Assembly: GCF_003001935.1 (NCBI RefSeq)
Contig: NZ_PVNG01000006.1
Coordinates: 186,001-250,000, forward strand
Direction of reading: 5' to 3'
Length of the DNA stretch: 64,000 bases
DNA from: Nonomuraea fuscirosea
GTDB lineage: Bacteria; Actinomycetota; Actinomycetes; Streptosporangiales; Streptosporangiaceae
Shown here in pieces: positions 16,104 to 23,286 of the stretch. The notes below the pieces were generated by a model. It made no database searches. It saw only the letters and a list, made by a program, of their open reading frames with translations, and had not been told where the DNA came from. Numbering within the stretch: position 1 is the first letter of the stretch; each line of letters opens with the position of its first letter. The translations under genes and the position numbers were made by a program.

Positions 16104-17012
16104 ATGGCACGCACCGTGCTGATCACCGGAGCGACCGGAACCGTCTCCGGCGCGCTCATGAACGCGCTGCGCGGCGCCGACGTCCGGCCGCGGGTGCTCG
16201 TCCGCGACACCTCCAGGGCGCAGGGCCTGCGCGAACGCGGGGCCGAGGTGTTCGCCGGCGACCTGGGCGACGCCCGGTCGCTGCCGCCCGCCTTCAAGGG
16301 GGTGGACGACCTGTGGCTGCTCACCCCGAACGGGCCGCGCGCCCCCGAGCACAGCAGCAACGCCGTCTGGGCCGCCCGCCAGGCCGGGGTGGAGCGCGTC
16401 GTGCGCCTGTCCGCGATCGGCGCGGCGCCGGGCGCGCCGAACCGCAGCGGCCGCCTGCACGCGCTGTCGGACCAGGAGCTCGAACGCTCCGGCCTGCGCT
16501 GGACGATCCTGCGCCCGCACTGGTTCATGCAGAACCTGCTGAACGAGGCCGGTGACATCGCCGCCACCGGTACCTTCGCGCTGAACATGGGCGCGGCCAG
16601 GATCGGCATGATCGACGTGCGCGACGTCGCCGAGTGCGCCGCCCGCGTGCTCCTCGACGGCTCCGGCCGGCACGACGGCCGGGCCTACACCCTCACCGGC
16701 CCGCGCTCGCTGACCTTCGACGAGGCGGCCGGCGCGCTGAGCGGCGTCCTCGGCCGGCCGGTCGCCTACCTGCCGGTCGGCGACGACACCAGGCGCAAGA
16801 CGCTGCTCGGCCACGGCGTGCCGGAGTGGATCGCCGGCATGCTGGAGGAGTACGCGCGGGCGTACGCCGGCGGCTGGGGGGACCTGGCCACCGGCACGGT
16901 GGCCGACCTGCTCGGCCGGGCGCCGCGCGACATCGCCGGCTTCGCCCGCGACCACGCGGCCGCGTTCACCCCGCCCGAGCCCCGCCCGAGCCCTGCTGAC
17001 GCGTCCCGCTGA
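16104..17012 (+). CDS. NmrA-like NAD(P)-binding oxidoreductase
   Basis: A 302-aa atypical short-chain dehydrogenase of the NmrA/QorB group. The N-terminal VLITGATGTVSG is the dinucleotide-binding loop, with Arg residues after the second strand (VLVRDTSRA) suggesting NADP preference. ILRPHWFMQNLL is the family mid-domain signature. No canonical YxxxK is obvious. It may reduce quinones or act as a redox sensor. GGGAG precedes the start and the MFS stop is 2 bases upstream, so it is cotranscribed with the exporter under LysR. Confidence 0.85.
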   Translation: MARTVLITGATGTVSGALMNALRGADVRPRVLVRDTSRAQGLRERGAEVFAGDLGDARSLPPAFKGVDDLWLLTPNGPRAPEHSSNAVWAARQAGVERVVRLSAIGAAPGAPNRSGRLHALSDQELERSGLRWTILRPHWFMQNLLNEAGDIAATGTFALNMGAARIGMIDVRDVAECAARVLLDGSGRHDGRAYTLTGPRSLTFDEAAGALSGVLGRPVAYLPVGDDTRRKTLLGHGVPEWIAGMLEEYARAYAGGWGDLATGTVADLLGRAPRDIAGFARDHAAAFTPPEPRPSPADASR

Positions 17013-17064
17013 GCAGACGCCGGAACACACGGCCGGAACGCACGGTTCCAGCGCCCGCCGGTCC

Positions 17065-17562
17065 TCACACGTGGCGGTGCAGGAGCATGCCGGGCCACTC
17101 GCCCACGGTGAACGGCGCCGAGCGGGTGAAGCCGCAGCTCTCGTAGTAGGCGACCAGGCGGCCGTCACCGCCGGCGTAGCAGTCGACCCGCACCAGCCCG
17201 ACACCCCGCTCGCGCGCCTCGCCGAAGGCCCACTGCAGCAGCGCCCGCCCGACGCCGTGGCCGGCGTGGCCGCGGTCGGTCACCAGGGCCTGCACGTAGA
17301 GCTCGGGTTCGGCGGCGGGCGTGACGTAGCCGTGGGCGGGCCCGACGCTGATGCAGCCGGCGGGGCGGCCGTCGCGTTCGGCGATGCGCATGCCGCCGCC
17401 GGCCAGCCAGGAGGCGACCTGCTCGGTGCGGCGCTCGTCGCCGGTGAAGGGCCGCTCGCCCCACTGGCCGGTGCGGCCGTGGGCGGACAACCAGGTGACG
17501 GCGCTGTCGAACATGGCCAGGACGGTGGCGACGTCGCCGTCCCGGCCGGGGCGGATGTGCAT
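17065..17562 (-). CDS. GNAT family N-acetyltransferase
   Basis: A 165-aa GNAT fold. Strand 4 ELYVQALVTDR leads into the acetyl-CoA loop GHAGHGVGRALLQWA (motif A, R/Q-x-x-G-x-G/A variant). YYESCGFTR is the usual C-terminal motif. The acceptor substrate is unknown. It stands alone between convergent and same-strand neighbours; the next gene upstream is an L,D-transpeptidase 56 bases away. Confidence 0.87.
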   Translation of the reverse strand: MHIRPGRDGDVATVLAMFDSAVTWLSAHGRTGQWGERPFTGDERRTEQVASWLAGGGMRIAERDGRPAGCISVGPAHGYVTPAAEPELYVQALVTDRGHAGHGVGRALLQWAFGEARERGVGLVRVDCYAGGDGRLVAYYESCGFTRSAPFTVGEWPGMLLHRHV

Positions 17563-17618
17563 GATCAGAGGATGTCCTTACCCGTGGTGCCCGCCGTCTC
17601 GCCGCCGTATGCGGGGCG

Positions 17619-18815
17619 TCAGGCCTTGCTGCTGGTCAGGGCGCTGCCCTTCTTCCACTGCGAGAACGACATCTGCCAGTAGCCCCAGCCGTTGTTCCAC
17701 TCCAGCTCGCGATCGGTGCCCTTGATGTCGACGACGTCGCCGCGCTGGAAGTGGTCGTAGTACCACTTGGCCTGGTCGGGCCGGGCGTTGACGCAGCCGT
17801 GGCTGACGTTGCGCACTCCCTGGGCCCAGACGTTGTTCTTGGCGTGGACGTACTCGCCGGAGTTGGAGATCCGCACCGCGTGGTCGATCATGACGTCGTA
17901 GTAGCCGGGATCGCCCTTCTTGCGGCCGGGCGAGATCATGCGCACGGGGCTGCCGCGTTCCATGGTCAGGTGGACGCCCGAGGTCGTGGTGTATTCGCGG
18001 GTGGTGGCCATGCCGGCGCTGATGCGCATCGTCTGCACCCGCTTGCCGTCGCGGTAGACGTACATCATGTGCTTGGCGACGTCGACCTTGCTGATCTGCT
18101 TGGCGCCGATCTTCAGGTCGGCGGTGTAGTCCTTGGTCCCGTACAGGCCCTTGCCGGCCTTGATGCCGGTGATGTTGGCGTTGAAGGTGACGTTCTGGTG
18201 GGCCGGCCAGTACTTGGCGGTGCGGTAGATGACGACGGTGTCGTTGATCCACCGCCAGGCGCCCTGGACGGGCTTTTCCGCCTCGACCTCCAGGGCGCGC
18301 TCGATGGTGGCCTTGTTCGTCACCGGCTGGTTGAAGGTCACGATGATGGGCGCGCCGACGCCGAGCTTCTCGCCCTTGGCGTTGGGGGTGACGTCGGCGA
18401 CCTGCAGCGAACGCTCGGGCTTGGCCGTGGTGAACGTGCTGCTGGCGGTGGTGGCGCCGGCCGTGGCAGAGACGCTGTAGCTGGTGGACGGCTTCAGCGC
18501 GGTCTTGGAGACCCAGCGCGTCTTGTCGGTGTTGTACTTGCCGTCCAGCTGCTCGCCGTCGGCCTCGACGACCACGTCCTCCAGGGCGCCGCCGGCGGCG
18601 GTGACCACGACCTTCTTGTCCGGGTGGACCTTGGCGGAGCCCTCGGCGGGGGTGATCTTGACGGTGGGGGCCTGCGGGGTGGCCACGGTGGTGCTCTCAG
18701 GGGAGTCGGGGGCCGGGGTCGCGGGGCCGGCGCCAGAGCATGACGCGGTCAGCGCTGCGGCCGTGAGCAGCGCGGCTGCGGTGGCGGGTCCCCTCCAGGC
18801 AGTCGCAACGTTCAA
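17619..18815 (-). CDS. L,D-transpeptidase lipoprotein
   Basis: A 398-aa exported enzyme. It has an N-terminal hydrophobic signal ending TASCSG (probable lipobox, Cys about residue 28), two Ig-like domains (about 60-260) and a YkuD catalytic domain (about 265-385). HAKNN...VSHGCVNARP gives catalytic Cys341. It makes 3-3 cross-links in peptidoglycan at the outer membrane face, carbapenem sensitive. The TTG start at 18815 follows GGAGAGGA at 5 bases and directly precedes the signal peptide; the longer frame would bury it. A 14-bp palindrome lies upstream. Confidence 0.9.
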   Translation of the reverse strand: MNVATAWRGPATAAALLTAAALTASCSGAGPATPAPDSPESTTVATPQAPTVKITPAEGSAKVHPDKKVVVTAAGGALEDVVVEADGEQLDGKYNTDKTRWVSKTALKPSTSYSVSATAGATTASSTFTTAKPERSLQVADVTPNAKGEKLGVGAPIIVTFNQPVTNKATIERALEVEAEKPVQGAWRWINDTVVIYRTAKYWPAHQNVTFNANITGIKAGKGLYGTKDYTADLKIGAKQISKVDVAKHMMYVYRDGKRVQTMRISAGMATTREYTTTSGVHLTMERGSPVRMISPGRKKGDPGYYDVMIDHAVRISNSGEYVHAKNNVWAQGVRNVSHGCVNARPDQAKWYYDHFQRGDVVDIKGTDRELEWNNGWGYWQMSFSQWKKGSALTSSKA

Positions 18816-18865
18816 GATCGTCCTCTCCCCATGAGTACCAAAAGGCACCCCAAAAACCTTAATGC

Positions 18866-18879
18866 TCCTACATGTAGGA
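18866..18879. promoter_or_regulatory. Perfect palindrome upstream of L,D-transpeptidase
   Basis: TCCTACATGTAGGA is a perfect 14-bp palindrome about 50 bases upstream of the ldt start, in the only AT-rich stretch of the spacer to recD2. It is a plausible operator; the binding regulator is unknown. Confidence 0.4.
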
Positions 18880-18971
18880 CGCGAAATCATTCGAGGAAGT
18901 TCGATCACATTTCAATTACTTCTTGACCGGCAGGCGGGCGACACCCCCCGCCGACCGGCCGTCGGTGCAGG

Positions 18972-21203
18972 TCAGGCCGTGGCCCGCGCCCGGTTGAGCC
19001 GGTGGGTGAGGCCGGTGTGACGGCGCCCCGCCCCCTTCGTCCGTACGGCCTGGGCCAGCGCCCGCCGCGAGCCGACGATCACGACGAGCTTCTTGGCCCG
19101 CGTGATGGCGGTGTAGAGGAGGTTGCGCTGCAGCATCATCCACGCGCTGGTGGCCAGCGGGATGACGACGGCGGGGTATTCGCTGCCCTGGGAGCGGTGG
19201 ATGGAGACGGCGTAGGCGTGGGCGAGCTCGTCGAGTTCGTCGAAGGCGTACTCGACCGACTCCTCCTCGTCGGTCAGGACGGTCAGCTTGTGCTCGTCGG
19301 GCCGGATGTCGGTGACGATGCCGACCGTGCCGTTGAACACGCCGGCCGCCCCCTTGTCGTAGTTGTTGCGCAGCTGGGTGACCTTGTCTCCGACGCGGAA
19401 GACGCGGCCGCCGTACCGGCGCTCCGGCATGCCGTCCCTGGCCGGGGTGAGCGACTCCTGCAGCGCCGTGTTGAGCGCGCCGGCGCCGGCCGCGCCGCGG
19501 TGCATCGGGGCCAGCACCTGCACGTCGCGGCGCGGGTCGAGGCGGAACCGCTTGGGGATGCGGCGGGCCACGACGTCCACGGTGAGGGCGGCGATCTCCT
19601 CCGGCTCCTCGCACGGGAACAGGAAGAAGTCCTTCATGCCCTCCAGGACGGGGTGGCGGCCGGTGTTGACGCGGTGGGCGTTGACCACCACCCCCGACTC
19701 CTGGGCCTGGCGGAAGATCTGGGTCAGCCGTACCCGCGGCACCTCCTCGGCGGCGAGCAGATCCTTCAGCACCTCGCCCGCGCCGACGGAGGGCAGCTGA
19801 TCGACGTCGCCGACGAACAGCAGGTGGGCGCCGGGCGCGACCGCCTTGACGAGCTTGTTGGCCAGCAGCAGGTCCAGCATGGACGCCTCGTCCACCACCA
19901 CCAGGTCGGCGTCCAGCGGGTTGTCGCGGTCGAACGTGGCATCGCCGCCCGGCCGCAGCTGCAGCAGGCGGTGCACGGTGGTGGCCTCGTGGCCGGTCAG
20001 CTCGGCCAGCCGCTTGGCGGCCCGGCCCGTGGGGGCGGCCAGGATCACCTTCGCGCGCTTGGCGCGGGCCAGCAGCACGATGGAGCGCACGGTGAAGCTC
20101 TTGCCGCAGCCCGGCCCGCCGGTCAGCACCGCGACCTTCTCCGTCAGGGCCAGCCGGACCGCCTGGCGCTGCTCGGCGGCCAGCTCGGCGCCGGTCTTGC
20201 CGTGCAGCCACGTCTCGGCGCGCTCCCAGTCGACGTCGGCGAACGCCTTGAGCCGGTCGTGACCGCCGTTCAGCAGCGCCAGCAGGCCGGAGGCCAGCGA
20301 CATCTCCGCGCGGTGGAAGGGCGGCAGGTAGACGGCCGGCACCAGGTTGTCGCCGGCGGGGATCTGCTCGCGTACGACGCCCTCGTCGGCGACGAGCTCC
20401 TCCAGGCAGGAGGCGACCAGGTCGGCGGGCACCTCCAGGATCTTGACCGCGTCGCCGACGAGATTGGGGGCCGGCAGATAGCAGTGGCCGTCGTCGGCCG
20501 CCTGCGACAGCGTGTACCGCAGCCCGGCCTTGACCCGCTCGGGGCTGTCGTGCGGGATGCCGACCGCCTGGGCGATGGTGTCGGCGGTCTTGAACCCGAT
20601 CCCCCACACGTCGTCGGCCAGCTGGTACGGGCGGCTCTTGACGACGGAGACCGAGGTGTCGCCGTACTGCTTGAAGATGCGCACCGCGATCGAGGTGGAC
20701 ACCCCGACCCCCTGCAGGAAGATCATCACCTCTTTGATGATCTTCTGCTCCTCCCAGGCGGCGGCGATCATCTTGGTCCGCTTGGGACCGAGACCGGGCA
20801 CCTCGACCAGGCGCTCGGGCTGCTGCTCGATCACCTCGAGGGTGCCGGTGCCGAAGTGGTCGACGATCCGCTCGGCCATCTTGGGCCCGATCCCCTTGAT
20901 CAGCCCGGAGCCGAGGTAGCGGCGGATGCCCTGGACGGTGGCCGGCAGCACGGTGGTGTAGGACATCACCTCGAACTGGCGGCCGTAGCGGGGGTGGGAG
21001 GTCCACCGGCCGTGCAGCCGCAACGACTCGCCGACCTGCGCGCCGAGCAACGGCCCGACGACGGTCAGCAGATCGGCACCGGTGCGCTCGGTGGCCACGC
21101 GGGCGATGGTGTAGCCGGTCTCCTCGTTCGCGTACGTGATGCGTTCAAGTACTGCGCACAATTCGGTAACGATGCGATCTGCGCCCGCGTCTGTCCTCCC
21201 CAC
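18972..21203 (-). CDS. recD2: RecD2-like SF1B DNA helicase
   Basis: A 743-aa 5'-3' helicase. The N-terminal part holds the OB-like and helix-hairpin-helix segments (GIGPKMAERIV, VPGLGPKRTK). The ATPase core follows: Walker A GGPGCGKS, APTGRAAKRL, Walker B VVVDEASMLD, GDVDQLPSVG, and late VSIHRSQGSE and YTAITRAK motifs. RecBC-independent RecD2 acts in DNA repair and replication-fork processing. The GTG at 21203 is chosen because TAATCT sits 7 bases upstream and TTGCGG a further 16, a classic leaderless promoter; longer starts at 21233 or 21299 would overlap that promoter. Confidence 0.9.
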   Translation of the reverse strand: MGRTDAGADRIVTELCAVLERITYANEETGYTIARVATERTGADLLTVVGPLLGAQVGESLRLHGRWTSHPRYGRQFEVMSYTTVLPATVQGIRRYLGSGLIKGIGPKMAERIVDHFGTGTLEVIEQQPERLVEVPGLGPKRTKMIAAAWEEQKIIKEVMIFLQGVGVSTSIAVRIFKQYGDTSVSVVKSRPYQLADDVWGIGFKTADTIAQAVGIPHDSPERVKAGLRYTLSQAADDGHCYLPAPNLVGDAVKILEVPADLVASCLEELVADEGVVREQIPAGDNLVPAVYLPPFHRAEMSLASGLLALLNGGHDRLKAFADVDWERAETWLHGKTGAELAAEQRQAVRLALTEKVAVLTGGPGCGKSFTVRSIVLLARAKRAKVILAAPTGRAAKRLAELTGHEATTVHRLLQLRPGGDATFDRDNPLDADLVVVDEASMLDLLLANKLVKAVAPGAHLLFVGDVDQLPSVGAGEVLKDLLAAEEVPRVRLTQIFRQAQESGVVVNAHRVNTGRHPVLEGMKDFFLFPCEEPEEIAALTVDVVARRIPKRFRLDPRRDVQVLAPMHRGAAGAGALNTALQESLTPARDGMPERRYGGRVFRVGDKVTQLRNNYDKGAAGVFNGTVGIVTDIRPDEHKLTVLTDEEESVEYAFDELDELAHAYAVSIHRSQGSEYPAVVIPLATSAWMMLQRNLLYTAITRAKKLVVIVGSRRALAQAVRTKGAGRRHTGLTHRLNRARATA

Positions 21204-21280
21204 GCCGATGAGATTAGGGCAGATCTTCAGCACCGCAACACCCAACCCGAGCTTCCAGGCCAGCGATCTATCATCGACAC
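21204..21280. promoter_or_regulatory. Divergent leaderless promoters at element edge
   Basis: On the minus strand, TTGCGG (21233-21238) and TAATCT (21211-21216), 16 bases apart, precede the recD2 GTG by 7 bases. On the plus strand, TATCAT ends 6 bases before the GTG of the small gene at 21281. Both transcripts would start at the start codon. The element's left boundary probably lies in or near this spacer. Confidence 0.5.
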
Positions 21281-21514
21281 GTGACCACTTCTCTCCCATC
21301 CCAAGCCAACTCGCCCCACATCACGCGAGCAAAAGCGCTTGCATTTGCTGGCCAGCTGCTGGCCCGCGCCCGCGCCGAACGCGACACCCTCTCCCCCGCC
21401 GAAGCGGCCAGGAACGCACACCGGCCAGGACGCATCTCCCTCACAGACAGGGAGGCGTTGATCCACGCCCAGCGTCAGCGAGCACGTAGCAGCAGGACCG
21501 CCTCCGCAGCTTAA
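21281..21514 (+). CDS. Small hypothetical protein, leftmost element gene
   Basis: A 77-aa basic, Ala-rich helical protein (AKALAFAGQLLARARAERDTLSP region) with no recognised domain. A leaderless GTG start is supported by TATCAT 6 bases upstream. It carries one copy of the element-wide dyad inside the gene (21324) and one abutting its stop (21514), and ends at a hairpin terminator. This ties it to the mobile element rather than the chromosome. A role in excision or regulation is possible but only a guess. Confidence 0.6.
   Translation: MTTSLPSQANSPHITRAKALAFAGQLLARARAERDTLSPAEAARNAHRPGRISLTDREALIHAQRQRARSSRTASAA
21324..21343. repeat. Element dyad copy 1
   Basis: CGCGAGC-AAAAGC-GCTTGCA, inside the 77-aa gene. 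It matches the 20-bp consensus CGCvAGC-N6-GCTkGCG with variant outer bases. Confidence 0.65.
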
Positions 21515-21533
21515 GCAAGCACTTGCGCTTGCG
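21514..21533. repeat. Element dyad copy 2
   Basis: AGCAAGC-ACTTGC-GCTTGCG, starting at the last base of the preceding stop codon. Perfect inner arms GCAAGC/GCTTGC. Confidence 0.8.
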
Positions 21534-21824
21534 ACTGCGCCAGGGCCCGAAACCTCTCTTCTGGGTTCGGGCCTTGGCCTTGCTACGCGGGTTACCGGCC
21601 GTCCACATGCCGCATTCCGCCGACCGGACACCTCATCACTGGCGTCCATCACGGGCACTTCCGGCAGTAGCAGCGCGCCGGAGCACAGTACCCGCCACCC
21701 GGCTCCGGCAGGCCCGCCATCGCCGCCGGCGAATGGGCGGCGCAACGCCACCCCTGCACGTAATACCGCGCAGGAGTGACGCCGCAACGGCGCAACTCGA
21801 AGCCGATCCAGTACGCGCACGGCT
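21515..21824. other. Intergenic stretch at left end of element
   Basis: Apart from dyad copy 2 and the hairpin, about 250 bases (21574-21824) show no gene I can support. It lies at the 3' end of the leftward operon and close to the presumed left boundary. An attachment site could be here, but it cannot be recognised without the right end. Confidence 0.4.
21544..21573. terminator. Hairpin terminator after 77-aa gene
   Basis: GGCCCGAAACC and GGGTTCGGGCC form an 11-bp stem with one mismatch around an 8-base loop, followed on the + strand by CTTGGCCTT. This is the common actinobacterial terminator form. It would end the 21281 transcript. Confidence 0.6.
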
Positions 21825-22304
21825 TCACGCCGCCTCATCACCGGCCGCCACGACCAGCGCCGCCACCCACAGCCACGCCGCATGCCACGCCTGATCGAGC
21901 GCGTACGCGCCCGTCCCGATCGTGGGATTGTCGTCGCGGCCCTCACGCGGCGCGCCCAGCCGGTAGTACTCGCCCTTGCCCAGCCGATCCGCCAGGCCCG
22001 CCAGCGTGTAGCGGCGATCCGCCCAGTAGTGCGAGGCCGCGTCCACCGCCAGCGCTGCCGCCGTACGTCCGACCGGTAGCTTGACCCCGGTGACGGCGCT
22101 GGCCACGCCCAGCATGAGCGCCTTCGTCGCCGTCATCGTCGCCACGTGCCGGGCGCACGCCGCCTGCCCGGCCCGCTGCTGATCCCCGCGGCCGCCCTTC
22201 GAGGTCGCCTGCCGGTGAGTCTGCACCCACTGATCGCCCACTTCGTGCGCCGCGAACAGCGTGGCCAGAACGACCGCGAAACGCGCGCTACGGCCCCGCA
22301 TCAT
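21825..22304 (-). CDS. Membrane protein, DUF3307-like
   Basis: A 159-aa protein. It begins with a hydrophobic segment (FAVVLATLFAAHEVGDQWVQTHRQA), has a central helix-rich segment and HYWADRRY, and ends with a hydrophobic AAWLWVAALVVAAG. The HxxGDxxxQ and DAxxHYxxDRR patterns resemble DUF3307 proteins often found on actinomycete mobile elements. Function unknown. The ATG at 22304 overlaps the stop of the upstream gene (ATGATG), showing translational coupling in the leftward operon that starts near 27.4 kb. Confidence 0.65.
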   Translation of the reverse strand: MMRGRSARFAVVLATLFAAHEVGDQWVQTHRQATSKGGRGDQQRAGQAACARHVATMTATKALMLGVASAVTGVKLPVGRTAAALAVDAASHYWADRRYTLAGLADRLGKGEYYRLGAPREGRDDNPTIGTGAYALDQAWHAAWLWVAALVVAAGDEAA

Positions 22305-22567
22305 CGCACCCCCGCCGCTTTGCGCCACTGCTTGATGTCGCTCTCGCCGAGCTCCACCTTCGGCATGACCACCAGCACTTCCAGCGCCAGACGGGCGGCC
22401 TGCAGCTCCGCCTCCGCGATCTGCGCGCACGCTGCCGCCTGCGCCGAGTACGCCGCCCGCCACGTCGGGTCGCTGGCCTTGTCCGCCCGCTCCACCAGAG
22501 CCTTCGACTCGGCCAGGAAGTCGAGCGCCTCTTGCGCGTGCTCTTGGCCGGTCAGGTTCTTCGCCAT
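22301..22567 (-). CDS. Small helical hypothetical protein
   Basis: An 88-aa, Ala/Glu-rich, probably all-helical protein (LTGQEHAQEALDFLAESKAL, AACAQIAEAELQAARLALE). No enzymatic motif. GGAGGAGAC-type SD precedes the ATG. It overlaps the next gene by 4 bases. Proteins of this type are common small genes on actinomycete conjugative elements; function unknown. Confidence 0.7.
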   Translation of the reverse strand: MAKNLTGQEHAQEALDFLAESKALVERADKASDPTWRAAYSAQAAACAQIAEAELQAARLALEVLVVMPKVELGESDIKQWRKAAGVR

Positions 22568-22596
22568 GTCTCCTCCTGAGTTGCTGTGACCCTACG

Positions 22597-22616
22597 CGCC
22601 AGCGCTATTGCTGGCG
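22597..22616. repeat. Element dyad copy 3
   Basis: CGCCAGC-GCTATT-GCTGGCG, perfect 7-bp arms. The stop codon of the 50-aa Cys/His protein lies in its centre, directly upstream of the 88-aa gene's SD. Confidence 0.85.
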
Positions 22617-22757
22617 AGAACGGTCCTCGTCGTGGCAGGTGTGCCCGCACCGGACGTGCCGGCAGCCCGCACACCGGCCGCGACTGCACGGGTCCGACAG
22701 ACTCGTCACCCACTCCGGCGGCAGCTCCGCCAGGTCCTCAGTACGCGTGATCGCCAT
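22605..22757 (-). CDS. 50-aa Cys/His-rich small protein
   Basis: A short gene starting ATG 22757, which overlaps the TGA of the upstream gene by one base. The C-terminal half holds a dense metal-ligand pattern, CSRGRCAGCRHVRCGHTCHDED: five Cys and three His. This suggests a zinc-binding knuckle. The N-terminal half reads EDLAELPPEWVTSLSDP. No family recognised. Tight coupling with neighbours supports it as real. Confidence 0.6.
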   Translation of the reverse strand: MAITRTEDLAELPPEWVTSLSDPCSRGRCAGCRHVRCGHTCHDEDRSRQQ

Positions 22758-22963
22758 CAGCGGGACCTCTGAAGCTGCTGCTGGATGCGCCAGACCGCGA
22801 GCTGCTGCCCGGCGTAGACGGCCGCGATCGTCATGAACGCGATCGCCATCGCGGGCAGCACCCCGCCCGGCATGACGGCCGCGCCCCCCGCCAGGGCGCT
22901 GCCGCCCACGAGGATGGCGAGCAGCCTGACGAACTCCCGCGCCCTGAGCTTGATCTCGCTCAT
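22757..22963 (-). CDS. Small membrane protein
   Basis: A 68-aa protein with two hydrophobic segments (FVRLLAILVGGSALAGGAAVM; VLPAMAIAFMTIAAVYA) and a basic, Gln-rich tail. Its ATG overlaps the upstream stop by 4 bases (ATGA). It is part of the run of small membrane proteins beside the TraB-like gene, as in Spd (spread) genes of actinomycete conjugative elements. Function inferred from context only. Confidence 0.65.
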   Translation of the reverse strand: MSEIKLRAREFVRLLAILVGGSALAGGAAVMPGGVLPAMAIAFMTIAAVYAGQQLAVWRIQQQLQRSR

Positions 22964-23286
22964 GCCATCTCCCAACGCCGCACCGGAAGCGCCGTCACGG
23001 CCAGGATCGTCGCCGAGACCAGGACCACGCCGCCCATCGGCCCCCACACGGTCATGGCCAGGATCGTCACGCTGGCCAGCGCCAACGCACCCCCGGTCGC
23101 GCCGCCGAACACCGTCACCACCAGCACCGTCACCAGGACCACCACCGGCGCCAGCACCTCCGTGCCCGGCCACGGCCAGGACACCAGCGCGGTAACCAGT
23201 ACGGTCGCCAGCCACGCCGCCATCGCCATCACCGCCCGCGCCACGGCGCCGATCTGGCCCGTCGCGGGCGTAGACACCACGCTCAC
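22960..23286 (-). CDS. Polytopic membrane protein, Spd-like by context
   Basis: A 108-aa protein with about four hydrophobic segments (AMAAWLATVLVTALVSW, VLAPVVVLVTVLVVTVFGG, ALALASVTILAMTVW, GVVLVSATILAVTAL). No catalytic motif. It overlaps both flanking genes by 4 bases. Its position directly after the translocase gene suggests a spread-type role in intramycelial plasmid movement, as for Spd proteins; not proven. Confidence 0.65.
   Translation of the reverse strand: MSVVSTPATGQIGAVARAVMAMAAWLATVLVTALVSWPWPGTEVLAPVVVLVTVLVVTVFGGATGGALALASVTILAMTVWGPMGGVVLVSATILAVTALPVRRWEMA

Noticed and set aside
14644..17204. Long minus-strand frames opposite the MFS and NmrA genes
   Set aside because: They are shadows of well-recognised genes, with Gln/Arg/Gly-rich low-complexity translation.
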